The notes under the pieces are model-generated. The model saw only the letters and a list, made by a program, of their open reading frames with translations. It ran no database searches and was not told the origin of the DNA. A stretch of 64,000 nt of DNA from Bog-473 sp963766995 (GTDB taxonomy: Bacteria > Actinomycetota > Acidimicrobiia > Acidimicrobiales > RAAP-2), in assembly GCA_963766995.1 (NCBI GenBank), contig CAVYCE010000001.1, positions 1,082,891 to 1,146,890 of the forward strand, in the 5' to 3' direction. Of the stretch, positions 18,368-27,402 are shown piece after piece. Both the position numbers and the translations under genes were made by a program. Numbering within the stretch: the stretch's first letter is position 1; every line of letters starts with the position of its first letter.

Positions 18368-19129
18368 ATGGATGCTTCTTCGCTTCGCGCGCTCATCGAG
18401 CAGGTCGCCTCGGGTGACTGCACGCCCGACGAGGCCGTCCGCCAGCTGCGCCGCCTTCCGTACGCCGACCTCGGATTCGCCCGGGTAGATCACCACCGAG
18501 ACCTCCGCCAAGGGATGCCCGAGGCGGTCTACGGGCCTGGAAAGTCCCCGGAACACTGTGCTGCCATCGTGGCCGAACTGCTGAGGGCCTCCGAAGGTCC
18601 GGTCCTGATCACCCGGGCCAGCGGCGATCAGGTCAAGGCGATCGGAGCAGTCACGATCCCACTGGGTTTCGGGTCCGGAGAGGTGGTGGCGACCGGAGAG
18701 ACCAATATCGTTTCCTTCCGGCCGGCTCCACATCGCGCGGGGCACGTCGTGGTGGTGACGGCTGGAACGGCTGACCTCCCCGTCGCCAGTGAATGTGGAG
18801 TGGTCTTGCGATCGCTCGGCTTCGAGCCCTCCATCCTCGTCGACTGCGGTGTGGCTGGACTCCACCGTTTACTCGACCAGGTCGACACCATCGCCATGGC
18901 TGACGCCGTGGTGGTCATCGCTGGCATGGAAGGGGCTCTGGCCAGTGTGGTCGGTGGCCTCACTCCGGCCCCGGTGGTGGCTGTGCCCACCAGCGCGGGA
19001 TACGGCGCTGCACTCGAAGGGGTCACCGCGTTGCTTTCCATGCTGGCCTCGTGCTCGTCCGGCATCACCGTCGTCGGCATCGATAATGGATATGGCGCGG
19101 CCTGCGCCATCGCCCGGCTCATGCCATGA
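18368..19129 (+). CDS. larB: LarB, nickel-pincer nucleotide cofactor biosynthesis
   Basis: This 253-residue protein belongs to the family related to the AIR carboxylase PurE. LarB carboxylates the pyridinium ring of nicotinic acid adenine dinucleotide and cleaves its phosphoanhydride, the first step toward the nickel-pincer cofactor. The N-terminal LRRLPYADLGFARVDHHR and the glycine-rich core TAGTADLPVASE are typical. It overlaps larC by 4 bp (ATGA, 19126-19129). No larA lactate racemase is in the window; the cofactor may serve a different LarA-family enzyme elsewhere. larE lies 8 kb away. Confidence 0.95.
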   Translation: MDASSLRALIEQVASGDCTPDEAVRQLRRLPYADLGFARVDHHRDLRQGMPEAVYGPGKSPEHCAAIVAELLRASEGPVLITRASGDQVKAIGAVTIPLGFGSGEVVATGETNIVSFRPAPHRAGHVVVVTAGTADLPVASECGVVLRSLGFEPSILVDCGVAGLHRLLDQVDTIAMADAVVVIAGMEGALASVVGGLTPAPVVAVPTSAGYGAALEGVTALLSMLASCSSGITVVGIDNGYGAACAIARLMP

Positions 19130-20364
19130 GTGTTGAGAACTCTGTCAACACCGAGACGGTGGCCTGGTTTCATTGCTTCGCCGGCATCGCCGGAGACATG
19201 GCGTTGGGTTCACTGGTCGATGCCGGCGCCGACCTCGGTGAGGTGCGTGTCCTCTTGGAGCGACTCGACCTGCCCGGCTGGGATTTGCAGATCGATGACG
19301 CCATGCGCGGCGGTGTGGCCTGCGTGCGAGCGGTGGTGACCGGTGATGACGACGTGGTGGTGCGCACGCACGCGCACATCGTCGACCTCATTACTCGAGC
19401 TGCGCTCCCCGATCGGGTGACCCAGCGGGCGCTTTCGGTGTTCCTCCGCCTGGCCCAAGTGGAGGGCGCACTCCACCGCCGGCCGGTGGACCAGGTCCAC
19501 TTCCACGAGGTGGGAGGGCACGATGCCCTCATCGACATCGTGGGCACTGCGGCCGCGCTTGAAGTACTCGGAGTGGATGTCATCACGGCATCGGCAGTCG
19601 CCACGGGGAGCGGCATGGTTCGCAGCGCCCATGGAATGCTCCCCAATCCATCGCCGGCCGCAGTCCGATTGCTTGAAGGCATTCCCACGTATGGGCGCGA
19701 CACCCGCATTGAGCTGACCACACCCACTGGAGCCGCGCTGTTGTCCGCATTGGCGTCGACGTTCGGTCCGATGCCCGCCATGGAGGTCGTCAGCTCCGGG
19801 TTCGGCGGCGGTGCCGGCGAAATCGACGACCTGCCCAACTGCACCCAAGTGGTGATCGGTCATCGTTCCGCCGACGGCGATGTGGGTTCGGGTCAGCCGG
19901 CGTGGTTGTTGGAAGTCAACCTGGACGATGTCACGGGTGAACAGCTCGGTTACGCCGTGGCCTCGGCTCTGGAGGCCGGCGCCTTCGATGCCTGGATCAG
20001 CCCGGTCACCATGAAAAAGGGCCGTCCTGGTCACGTGCTCCACGTCCTGGCCGACGCGGCCCATCTCGAAGTGATGCGTCACACGGTGCAAGGTGCGACG
20101 GGCACCTTCGGCCTTCGAGCCACGCCCGTCGAGCGCTGGCCCTCGTCGCGGACCATGGGTCAGGTAATCCTCGATGGCATGGTGGTGCGCATGAAGGTGG
20201 GGGCGGGGCGGGCCAAGCCCGAGTTCGACGATGTGGCCGCCGTGGCCTCGAAGACCGGTGCGTCTCTGCATGACGTGTCAGCCCGGGCGCACGCGGCCTG
20301 GATGGCGGGCCAGGACCAGGTGGCATCTGGTCCCCGTGGTGGCGATGGCGACGCCTCAGCCTGA
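19126..20364 (+). CDS. larC: LarC, nickel insertion protein for the pincer cofactor
   Basis: This 412-residue protein starts with the family signature FHCFAGIAGDMALGSLVDAG and has HFHEVGGHDALIDIVG in the middle. LarC is a CTP-dependent cyclometallase that inserts nickel into the dithio precursor made by LarB and LarE. In some lactobacilli LarC is made through a programmed frameshift; here one open frame covers both halves. The gene overlaps larB by 4 bp and its stop shares one base with the next start (TGATG), so larB, larC and the decarboxylase are probably one operon. Confidence 0.95.
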   Translation: MSVENSVNTETVAWFHCFAGIAGDMALGSLVDAGADLGEVRVLLERLDLPGWDLQIDDAMRGGVACVRAVVTGDDDVVVRTHAHIVDLITRAALPDRVTQRALSVFLRLAQVEGALHRRPVDQVHFHEVGGHDALIDIVGTAAALEVLGVDVITASAVATGSGMVRSAHGMLPNPSPAAVRLLEGIPTYGRDTRIELTTPTGAALLSALASTFGPMPAMEVVSSGFGGGAGEIDDLPNCTQVVIGHRSADGDVGSGQPAWLLEVNLDDVTGEQLGYAVASALEAGAFDAWISPVTMKKGRPGHVLHVLADAAHLEVMRHTVQGATGTFGLRATPVERWPSSRTMGQVILDGMVVRMKVGAGRAKPEFDDVAAVASKTGASLHDVSARAHAAWMAGQDQVASGPRGGDGDASA

Positions 20365-21725
20365 TGGCGGGGAGCATGTTCGAATACGACGAGTCCATGA
20401 CCGACCTGGTCATGGACTTCTGCCGTGAGCGTCTGAGCCTCAACCCGGTCCCACTCGATTTCGGGGGCACCGGCACCGCACTGGCGGCCGAGATCGACGG
20501 ACTAATGCGGCCCGGCGGCAACGACGCCGGCGAGGTGCTGCGACTCTTCGTCGACAAGCTGGCCACCGCCGTGGTCTCCTGCGACAGCCCGCGCTTTCTC
20601 TCATTCATCCCGGCCGCACCCACCAAGGCCGCACTCCTCTTCGACATGTTCGTCTCGTGCTCATCGCTGCATGGCACGTCGTGGCTCGAAGCGGCCGGGG
20701 TTGTGGCGGCAGAGAACCAAGCGCTTCGCGTCATCGCCGACGTGGCGGGACTTCCACTCACGGCGGGCGGTTGTTTCGTGGCTGGAGGATCGGCCGGCAA
20801 CCTGTCGGCACTGGTGGTGGCCAGGGACACGGCTGGCCATCGGCGCGGCAGCCCCGCTCCGGCGCGACCACTGGTGGCGGTCAGCGAAGACGCCCATTCG
20901 TCGGTAGGCAAGGCGCTCCATGTCATTGGCGTCGATGCGTTGGTGGTGTCCACTCCAAATCACCGCTTGACCGGTGACGGATTGCGTACGGTGTTGGCCG
21001 CGCACCCGGATGCCGATGATGTCATCGCCGTGGTGGCCACTGCGGGAACCACCAATGCCGGAATTGTCGACGACCTCGCTGGCGTGGCCGACGTGGCCGC
21101 CGAGCGGAATCTCTGGTTCCACATCGACGGCGCCTACGGGGGTGCGGCCCTGTTCGCACCGAGTGTTCGTTCCAAGTTCAACGGATTCGAACGGGCTGAC
21201 TCGTGCATCGTCGATCCCCACAAATGGTTGTTCGCCCCATTCGACTGCGCCGCCCTCCTCTACCGCCAACCCAATGTGGCCAAGGCCGTGCATACGCAGG
21301 ATGCCTCGTATCTCGATGTCCTGCACACCGACAACCCCGAGGAATGGAATCCAAGCGACTACGCCTACCACCTGACCCGCCGGGCTCGAGGGCTGCCGCT
21401 GTGGTTCTCAATGGCCGTCAACGGACTCGACGCCTACCGGGACGCGGTCGAAGCGGCACTCGCGACGGCCCAACGGGCAGCAGAAATGATCGACGAGTTG
21501 CCACACACCGAGGTGGTACGGCCGCCAGACCTCTCGGTGGTGCTTTTCCGGCGTCATGGCTGGTCCAAGTCGGACTACGACCAGTGGTCCGCCCGTCTCC
21601 TGTCCGATCAGATCGGCTTCGTGACGCCAACGGTGTGGGAGGGCGAGACGGTCGCTCGCTTCGCCTTTCTCCATCCGAATACCACTGAAGCCATGGTGCG
21701 CGAGATCCTCGACACCATGGCTTAA
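20364..21725 (+). CDS. PLP-dependent group II amino acid decarboxylase
   Basis: This 453-residue fold-type I enzyme has the PLP lysine in DPHKWLF (Lys287), the ring-stacking His in EDAHSS (His178) and the pyridine-nitrogen Asp in HIDGAYGG (Asp255). It is related to aromatic-L-amino-acid, glutamate and 2,4-diaminobutyrate decarboxylases. The substrate is not clear, though the facing ureohydrolase hints at amine metabolism. The ATG shares one base with the larC stop. Its last 4 bp overlap the convergent ureohydrolase gene. I found no reason for it to need nickel, so its place in the lar operon is unexplained. Confidence 0.9.
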   Translation: MAGSMFEYDESMTDLVMDFCRERLSLNPVPLDFGGTGTALAAEIDGLMRPGGNDAGEVLRLFVDKLATAVVSCDSPRFLSFIPAAPTKAALLFDMFVSCSSLHGTSWLEAAGVVAAENQALRVIADVAGLPLTAGGCFVAGGSAGNLSALVVARDTAGHRRGSPAPARPLVAVSEDAHSSVGKALHVIGVDALVVSTPNHRLTGDGLRTVLAAHPDADDVIAVVATAGTTNAGIVDDLAGVADVAAERNLWFHIDGAYGGAALFAPSVRSKFNGFERADSCIVDPHKWLFAPFDCAALLYRQPNVAKAVHTQDASYLDVLHTDNPEEWNPSDYAYHLTRRARGLPLWFSMAVNGLDAYRDAVEAALATAQRAAEMIDELPHTEVVRPPDLSVVLFRRHGWSKSDYDQWSARLLSDQIGFVTPTVWEGETVARFAFLHPNTTEAMVREILDTMA

Positions 21726-22738
21726 GGGCGCCGGCGTTCTAGCAGGGGGTCGCCCGGTTGGCGCATGGTCTCGCCGGCCAATTGCCGACGACGCCAGGCC
21801 ATGCCCGAGAGTGCTTCGAGCACGATTCGGTTGCCGAGATACGCCGTGACTTCTGACTGGTCATAGGGCGGGGACACCTCGACCACGTCGATGCCGGCCA
21901 ACGGGAGCTCCATGGCCAGGCGACGCACGGCATCGAGGAGTTGGCGACTGCTCAGTCCCCCGGGTTCGGGTGTGCCGGTGCCGGGTGCCATGCCAGGGTC
22001 GACCACGTCGACGTCGACCGAGAGAAAGACCGCATCACAGTCATCTAAAGCGATGGACGTGGCCTCCGACAGCACCTCGTCAAGGCCGCGCTGGACCACT
22101 TCAGTCATCTCAAAACTGCGCATTCCCTGCTCGGCCATCCAGGCCAGGGTCTCAGGCTCGGGCCAATAGCCGCGCAACCCGACCTGCAAGAAACGATCGC
22201 CCCGTGTTGCCCCCGACTCGATCAGACGGCGCATCGGCGTGCCGTGCCCGTGCAGCGATCCGAACTGGCTGTCGCCGGTGTCGGCATGCGCATCAAAATG
22301 GATGACCGACACGCGGCCCCATCCCACGTGATGCGCCACTCCGGTGATGTCGGGCAGGGCGATGGTGTGGTCGCCCCCCAATATGACGGGGATGGCTCCC
22401 GACCGGGCCACCTGCGTCACTGCCGCTTCAAGCCGGGCCAGCGCTATCTCGGTTTCGCCCGGTGGCATGACGATGTCGCCCACGTCGACCACACCCAGCT
22501 CGCCAAGGGGCTCGACATCGAGCGCAAGGTGCGGGCGATGGCCGTCGTGCGGGAGATAGTCGGTGATGCGGATGGCCTGTGGACCGAATCGGCAACCAGG
22601 TCGATGCGAGGTGCCACTGTCGAATGGTGCGCCGATGATGACTGCTCCGGCACCGGCGTAGCTGGCTGGCACGTCGAGGTCGGCAGCCGGCACGCCAATG
22701 AAGGTGGCGTCGGGTCCGAACATGTTGCCCGTTCGCAT
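21722..22738 (-). CDS. speB: Agmatinase-family ureohydrolase
   Basis: This 338-residue ureohydrolase has the binuclear manganese site in full: GGDHTI (His124), FDAHADT (Asp149, His151, Asp153) and SVDVDVVDP in the C-terminal half. The family hydrolyses agmatine, guanidinobutyrate, guanidinopropionate or related guanidino compounds, releasing urea. Specificity cannot be settled, so the symbol is tentative. The start at 22738 lies 11 bp after the stop of the DsbA-like gene; ATG 22723 is an alternative, and the longer frame upstream would overlap that gene. Confidence 0.9.
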   Translation of the reverse strand: MRTGNMFGPDATFIGVPAADLDVPASYAGAGAVIIGAPFDSGTSHRPGCRFGPQAIRITDYLPHDGHRPHLALDVEPLGELGVVDVGDIVMPPGETEIALARLEAAVTQVARSGAIPVILGGDHTIALPDITGVAHHVGWGRVSVIHFDAHADTGDSQFGSLHGHGTPMRRLIESGATRGDRFLQVGLRGYWPEPETLAWMAEQGMRSFEMTEVVQRGLDEVLSEATSIALDDCDAVFLSVDVDVVDPGMAPGTGTPEPGGLSSRQLLDAVRRLAMELPLAGIDVVEVSPPYDQSEVTAYLGNRIVLEALSGMAWRRRQLAGETMRQPGDPLLERRRP

Positions 22739-22749
22739 GGTGAGCGACG

Positions 22750-23400
22750 CTAGGTCGCGTTCACCTCGGTCCGCTCCCAGGCCCGACGGAGCACGAGGAC
22801 CATCGTCTCGACGTCCTGCGCACCCGGAATGGCCCACTTGCCGTTCATCACGAAGTGCGGCACCCCGGAGACACCCATTTCGGACGCCGCTTGTTCGTCG
22901 GCGCGGACCTCAGCGGTCAGCGCGTCGCTCTCCAGCATCTGTTGGACGGAGGTGGCGTCCAGCCCAGCCGCCGTGGCCACCTCGACCAGCACCGTGTGAT
23001 CGGAAATGAGCCGTCCGTCGGTGAAGTAGGCGGCGAACAACCCCTTGACCACGGCCTCTTCGGCTGCAGTGCCACGGGCAGCCTGAGCCACCCGGTGCGC
23101 ATCGAAGGTACTGCCCAGCTGGATGCCACCAAAGTCGAACGGCATTCCCACCTCGTGGCCGAACGCCGTCAGCCGGTCGTGCCCGGCCTGCACCTGCGCC
23201 GGGCTCATGCCGTACTTGGCTGCCAGTACTTCTTCCATCGACTGGCTGCGCCGAGCCGGCGCACGCGGGTCAAGCTCGAATGCGTGATGAGTGACGGTGA
23301 TGTCCTCGCCATGCTCGAACTGGGCCCGGGCGACGTCGAGCCGGTAGACACCGAGGGCGCACCACGGGCAGGCGAAGTCGGACCACAGATCGATGTGCAC
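22750..23400 (-). CDS. DsbA-family thiol oxidoreductase (FrnE-like)
   Basis: This 216-residue thioredoxin-fold protein with an inserted helical domain has the redox motif CPWC at residues 11-14, right after the first strand (IDLWSDFACPWC), and the cis-proline in GVSGVPHF. No signal peptide is present, so it acts in the cytosol, unlike DsbA itself. FrnE-type proteins are implicated in thiol isomerisation and polyketide or stress metabolism. GTG 23400 is the start. It is tightly followed by the ureohydrolase gene. Confidence 0.92.
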   Translation of the reverse strand: MHIDLWSDFACPWCALGVYRLDVARAQFEHGEDITVTHHAFELDPRAPARRSQSMEEVLAAKYGMSPAQVQAGHDRLTAFGHEVGMPFDFGGIQLGSTFDAHRVAQAARGTAAEEAVVKGLFAAYFTDGRLISDHTVLVEVATAAGLDATSVQQMLESDALTAEVRADEQAASEMGVSGVPHFVMNGKWAIPGAQDVETMVLVLRRAWERTEVNAT

Positions 23401-23459
23401 GAAACGACGCTATCGCCAAAGGCATCTTTCCGAGCGGCTGGATGACCCAACTGGCAGTG

Positions 23460-24569
23460 TCACAACGAATTGATGGCGTCCTCCAGCCACCTTCCCGCGG
23501 CCAACAGCTCTTCCTCGCTCCCGGCCGGGCCGATGAGCTGCACACTGGCCGGGAGTGGTCCGGCGGTCGGCACCGGAAGAGACAGAGCGGGGACGCCGGC
23601 CAGATTGACGGGAATGGTGCAGCGGGCGACCAGTATGTCGGCCCCATCGTCAATAGTGGGCGGGAAGATGGTGAGCGTCGGCGTGACGAGGAAGTCGATG
23701 CGGGTGAACAACCCGGCCAGCATCGCTGTCCAACCGGCCTGACCGCGGCGAGCGGTCTCGAGCGCCTCATCGCTGAAGGTGGCACCAGTCAGGAGTCGTT
23801 GGCGCACGCTGTCACCGATGCCTTCAGGGTGGGACTCCACCAGGGCCTGATCGGTGTTCCACGCCTCGGCCACCAGGAGCAGTCCTCCGTCTCTGGTGGC
23901 CTGATCCCATTCTGGAGCGATCACCTCAGAGCACGCCCACTCGGCCCGGGCCAGTGCGGCGTCGACGGCTACGTCGATGAGCGGGTCGGCGGGAGGGCGG
24001 AGTCGCCCCACCGAGATCGGACGGCGCGAGGCAGGGGTGAAGCCAGGTTCGAGCAACTGCATGCCGAGGATGAGACCAGCCACGTCCCGCGCCATTGGGC
24101 CAACCGTGTCGAAACTCGGCGACAGCGGCCACACCCCCTCGAGGGGGATTCGTCCCCAGGTGGTCTTGAGCCCAGTGGTGCCGCAGCAGGCCGCCGGAAT
24201 GCGGACCGAACCGCCGGTGTCACTGCCATAGGCCACATCGGCCTCACCGGTGGCCACGGCGACCGCTGACCCGCTGGAGGAGCCGCCGGGAACCAGTGTC
24301 GGGTCGAGCGGATTGACCGGTGTGCCGTACCACTGGTTCACCCCGGTGACTCCGAGGGCCAGTTCGTGCAGGTTGGTGCGCCCGACGATGCGAGCGCCAG
24401 CGGCCCGGGCGCCGGACAAGCACATGGCATCACTGGTGGCTGGTGTGGCGGCGTCGGCCACGGCCCGGCATCCGGCTGTGGTGAGTTCGCCCTCCATGTC
24501 AATGAGGTCCTTAACCGCCAGGCGCACCCCTGGTCCCGACGTGTCATAGCGCGTGATGAAGGTGCTCAC
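23460..24569 (-). CDS. Amidase signature family hydrolase
   Basis: This 369-residue amidase has the Ser-cisSer-Lys triad: Lys20 in LAVKDLID, the cis-Ser in GGSSSGSAV (around 97-98) and the nucleophile in DTGGSVR (Ser121). It is shorter than GatA (about 480 residues) and is not beside gatB or gatC, so a stand-alone amidase or allophanate-hydrolase-like role is more likely than tRNA amidation. The GTG at 24569 was chosen because it overlaps the upstream stop as GTGA; ATG 24581 is the alternative. Confidence 0.9.
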   Translation of the reverse strand: MSTFITRYDTSGPGVRLAVKDLIDMEGELTTAGCRAVADAATPATSDAMCLSGARAAGARIVGRTNLHELALGVTGVNQWYGTPVNPLDPTLVPGGSSSGSAVAVATGEADVAYGSDTGGSVRIPAACCGTTGLKTTWGRIPLEGVWPLSPSFDTVGPMARDVAGLILGMQLLEPGFTPASRRPISVGRLRPPADPLIDVAVDAALARAEWACSEVIAPEWDQATRDGGLLLVAEAWNTDQALVESHPEGIGDSVRQRLLTGATFSDEALETARRGQAGWTAMLAGLFTRIDFLVTPTLTIFPPTIDDGADILVARCTIPVNLAGVPALSLPVPTAGPLPASVQLIGPAGSEEELLAAGRWLEDAINSL

Positions 24570-25297
24570 GGATGGCTCCACTCCGCGTTTCGCGCACCAG
24601 CGCTATGGGTCAACTGGACCACGGACACAAGCACGAAGAGTGCGACCGCCAATGGAAGCGCGATGGCAGTGTGCCGGATCAAGACCGCGCCGAGGAGTGC
24701 CCCGACGAAGATCGCTCCCACCGATGTGAACCGTCGGCCGGCGCTCGACCCCCTGCCGTCGGCCATGGCACTGTCGGCGGCAAAGCCGGTGATCGTGAGG
24801 GTCAGGACGGTGGTGGTGAGGTCAGGCACCGCCAGCCGTCGGGCCGTGGCGTTCTGGATCCCCATAGCGATGGCCAGCAAGACAATCAGGGGGAATCGGA
24901 AACTCGCCGGCATTGGTTGTGATGTGAGTGCGGCCAACACCACTGCCACGGCGAAACACACGGCCTCCACGGCAGCGGAGGCGACGAGCAGCTTTCCTCT
25001 GTGCCGTCCAAGCCGTACCCCGACGGCGCCTCCGGTATACGCACCCGCCATGAACGCGAGTAAGGCGACGGCTGAGGCAGGGATGGAAAAGCCATGGATG
25101 CCCGACAATGCGAAGGCAAGAAACAACACGTTGCCGGTCATGTTGGCCACGAACACATGGCCGAGCGCCAGGTAGCTGAACGCATCAACCAACCCGGTCA
25201 CCACCGTCAGGCCGATCAAGAGGGGCGGCAGGGGCCCATGCTTGGCGTCAGCTCCCGGCACCAGCGTGTACCGGATTCCGAGGAAGAACGGATTCAT
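24566..25297 (-). CDS. YoaK/DUF1275-family membrane protein
   Basis: This 243-residue protein has six or more hydrophobic segments and the family marks LVDAFSYLALGHVFVANMTGN near residue 35 and AMGIQNATARRL in the second half. DUF1275 proteins are inner membrane proteins with no settled function. The ATG at 25297 was chosen because the longer frame adds a polar, proline-rich segment. The stop overlaps the amidase GTG by 4 bp, so the two are co-translated. Confidence 0.85.
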   Translation of the reverse strand: MNPFFLGIRYTLVPGADAKHGPLPPLLIGLTVVTGLVDAFSYLALGHVFVANMTGNVLFLAFALSGIHGFSIPASAVALLAFMAGAYTGGAVGVRLGRHRGKLLVASAAVEAVCFAVAVVLAALTSQPMPASFRFPLIVLLAIAMGIQNATARRLAVPDLTTTVLTLTITGFAADSAMADGRGSSAGRRFTSVGAIFVGALLGAVLIRHTAIALPLAVALFVLVSVVQLTHSAGARNAEWSHP

Positions 25298-25319
25298 GTC
25301 GGCAAGGCGTTCTCCGGGG

Positions 25320-25781
25320 TCAGCCCATTGAGGGATCGCCGTCGTAGGCGGCCAGCAACCCGGCGATCTCAAGCTTGACCATTTTCATCATGGCGTCACG
25401 GACCCGGCCTGACTTCACCGGGTCGGGATCACCCATGAGCCGTTGCAGCGCGGTGGGACAGATCTGCCAGGAAACCCCGAATCGATCCTTAAGCCAACCG
25501 CATTGACTCGGTGCGCCCCCACCGGCCAACAGCCCCTCCCAAATGTGATCCACCTCTTCTTGGGTCTCCACCGAGACGAACAGGGAGATGGCTTCATTGA
25601 AGGTGAAATAAGGGCCGCCGTTGAACAGCATCAGGTTCAAGCCGGGAAGGGCGAGCGACCCCATGTGAAAGGGAGCATCGGGATCAATGGGATCGATGGC
25701 CACCCCGAAGACGTCGGCGTAGTGCGCCATGGCCTGCTGAGCCTGATCCTCGAACCACAAGAACGGGGTGACAGCGGTCAT
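25320..25781 (-). CDS. PhnB-like VOC protein (3-demethylubiquinone methyltransferase-like family)
   Basis: This 153-residue protein starts with VTPFLWFEDQAQQAMAHYAD and has the conserved GLNLMLFNGGPYFTFNEAIS and WLKDRFGVSWQI of the group often misnamed 3-demethylubiquinone-9 3-methyltransferase. It has the vicinal-oxygen-chelate fold and no SAM-binding motif, so methyl transfer is unlikely. The real substrate is unknown. Its ATG overlaps the stop of the GNAT gene (25778-25781), the last link of a three-gene chain NUDIX-GNAT-VOC. Confidence 0.85.
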   Translation of the reverse strand: MTAVTPFLWFEDQAQQAMAHYADVFGVAIDPIDPDAPFHMGSLALPGLNLMLFNGGPYFTFNEAISLFVSVETQEEVDHIWEGLLAGGGAPSQCGWLKDRFGVSWQICPTALQRLMGDPDPVKSGRVRDAMMKMVKLEIAGLLAAYDGDPSMG

Positions 25782-26218
25782 GACGCGGCTCCTTCAAGTG
25801 AGTAGCGGTACACGTTGGTCTGGCGTTGCTCGAAGCCGAGCTTGAGGTAGAGCCGGTTGGCCGCTTCGCGCTGGGGGCGCGACGTCAGGTCCACCGTCCG
25901 CGCACCAAGACGGGCGGCGTGCTCGATCGCCGCGGTGACCAGCGCGCTGGCCACACCGCCACGGCGAATGGTTTCGTCGACCACCACGTCTTCCACCCAG
26001 GCGCGGACGCCGGACGGTACGGCGAAGGTGGCCAGGGTCAGCATCCCCACAATGCGGTCGCCTTGCTTGGCCAACAGCAGCGCGGTGCCGGGATTGGCCA
26101 CAATGGCGTTCAGATCGTCGAGGGTGGGCGGGGCAGACGACGACAGCTGCGGCAGGAGGGTGGTCACCGCCGCATGGAGGGCAGCGTCCACCGACTCGGC
26201 TACCTCAATGACCGTCAC
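25778..26218 (-). CDS. GNAT-family N-acetyltransferase
   Basis: This 146-residue single GNAT domain has the acetyl-CoA pyrophosphate loop in VDETIRRGGVASALV (R-x-x-G-x-A form) and the C-terminal RPQREAANRLYLKLGFEQR. The acceptor is unknown. The GTG at 26218 is chosen because it overlaps the NUDIX stop as GTGA. It is co-translated with the downstream VOC gene. Confidence 0.88.
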   Translation of the reverse strand: MTVIEVAESVDAALHAAVTTLLPQLSSSAPPTLDDLNAIVANPGTALLLAKQGDRIVGMLTLATFAVPSGVRAWVEDVVVDETIRRGGVASALVTAAIEHAARLGARTVDLTSRPQREAANRLYLKLGFEQRQTNVYRYSLEGAAS

Positions 26219-26913
26219 GCTGACTGGGTATCGCCCCGCCACATGGGTTGACGGACGCTGTCGTAGAGGACGTCACGATGTTCGCCGGCCAGCGCGGCAA
26301 AGACGTGATCGCTCCAGCGTTCGGAACCGACCAGCGGCGAGGGCATGTTGTCGCGAGTGAACCAGCCCACATCACGACATTCGAGGGGGTGGGGGTGCAG
26401 CTCGCCGCCAACGGCACGGCAATAGAAGAGCAGTGAGTACAAGGGCACCCGGGTGAACCCGAGTCGAAGTCCGTCCAGTACGGCGATCAGGCGAACGGGT
26501 TCGACCTCAATCCCGGTCTCCTCTTCCACTTCTTTGACGACTACCTCTGCGGCGGAGTACCCCACATCGCACCAACCAGTTGGGTACAGCCAGATGCCCG
26601 AGTCGGCTCGCTGAATCAGTAACAGCTCGCCCTTGTCGTTGCCGACGGCTGCACCGACGGCCACCTTGGGGGTGACGTACCCGGGCACGCCCTTTCCCAC
26701 CGTGTCCAGCCACTCTTCGACCAGTCCGCCGGCGTAGTCGGGGTTCTCGTTCTCCTCGTCGGCCTCGACCCGGATGTCGGCCGCCACCTTGAGGATCTCC
26801 TCGAAGCGCTCTTGCTCGTACAGGCTCTCGGTAAAGCCCAGGCCCGTGCGGGCAATGGCCGAAAGGCTCTCGCTCCAACGCAGGAGGGTCTTGAGCGGGA
26901 CGGTGCGATCCAC
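26215..26913 (-). CDS. NUDIX hydrolase with N-terminal helical domain
   Basis: This 232-residue protein has an N-terminal helical domain (LKTLLRWSESLSAIARTGLG then SLYEQERFEEILKVAADI) of the type found before ADP-ribose or nucleoside-diphosphate-X hydrolases. The NUDIX domain follows (TPKVAVGAAVGNDKGELLL onward). The Nudix box is GWCDVGYSAAEVVVKEVEEE-TGIEV, which keeps R/E positions loosely: VKEVEEETG fits REx2EExG only in part, with K in place of the first Arg. The GTG at 26913 avoids overlap with the divergent small gene at 26959. It is the first gene of a three-gene overlapping chain. Confidence 0.85.
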   Translation of the reverse strand: MDRTVPLKTLLRWSESLSAIARTGLGFTESLYEQERFEEILKVAADIRVEADEENENPDYAGGLVEEWLDTVGKGVPGYVTPKVAVGAAVGNDKGELLLIQRADSGIWLYPTGWCDVGYSAAEVVVKEVEEETGIEVEPVRLIAVLDGLRLGFTRVPLYSLLFYCRAVGGELHPHPLECRDVGWFTRDNMPSPLVGSERWSDHVFAALAGEHRDVLYDSVRQPMWRGDTQSA

Positions 26914-26958
26914 GGACGCTGACGCTACCGCGACCGGCCCACTGGGCCAGAATGGGCC

Positions 26959-27147
26959 GTGCCCGTCAACGAGGACTGCCGCCACTACGTGATGCGGACG
27001 ACACCCCGGGGCGACCGCCTGGAGCGCTGCAAGGTGGACGCCAATGAGCCGCTGCCTTTCGGCTGCCCGGACGGCTGTGTGTTCTACGAGCCCCGCAAGG
27101 TCTCCTCCGCCGGCTGGCACGTGCCCAAGGACGACGACCAGCACTAG
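26959..27147 (+). CDS. Small Cys-rich conserved actinobacterial protein
   Basis: This 62-residue protein starts with GTG and has four cysteines in C-x-HYV ... LERCKVDAN ... FGCPDGCVFYEPR. The pattern RTTPRGDRLERC...LPFGCPDGC is strongly conserved in many actinobacteria in my memory of the group, and would suit a small zinc or iron-sulfur site. It is the only plus-strand gene in this stretch, divergent from the NUDIX chain and convergent with the NIL gene. Its function is unknown. Confidence 0.75.
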   Translation: MPVNEDCRHYVMRTTPRGDRLERCKVDANEPLPFGCPDGCVFYEPRKVSSAGWHVPKDDDQH

Positions 27148-27162
27148 ACCCAGTTGGGCCGT

Positions 27163-27402
27163 TTAGCTCTCGAGAATGTCGCCCAGCAGGTCCACCGAGA
27201 TGCCTTCGCCCCGCAGCCACTCGAGGGCGGCATCGATCTGAGTGGCCCCGCCGTCGATCTCGCAGACGATCCAGCCCTTGTGCTCTTCCACGTTGGCTCG
27301 TCGAATGCTTGGCTCGACATCGAACTGACGCACCATGGTGGCCAGCACCGGTTTGGGCACCTCGGACTCTGGAAACGTCAGCTTCACTCTGACCTGGCTC
27401 AT
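27163..27402 (-). CDS. Stand-alone NIL-domain protein
   Basis: This 79-residue protein is one NIL domain: VRVKLTFPESEVPKPVLATM at the start and the ferredoxin-like core up to LLGDILES. NIL domains sit at the C-terminus of the methionine importer ATPase MetN, where they bind methionine, and on ferredoxins implicated in sulfur amino acid synthesis. The 4-bp overlap with larE (27399-27402) makes a sulfur-related role plausible. Which ligand it binds is not known. Confidence 0.88.
   Translation of the reverse strand: MSQVRVKLTFPESEVPKPVLATMVRQFDVEPSIRRANVEEHKGWIVCEIDGGATQIDAALEWLRGEGISVDLLGDILES

Noticed and set aside
23460..24569. The amidase as GatA of the tRNA amidotransferase
   Set aside because: It is about 110 residues short and has no gatB or gatC nearby.
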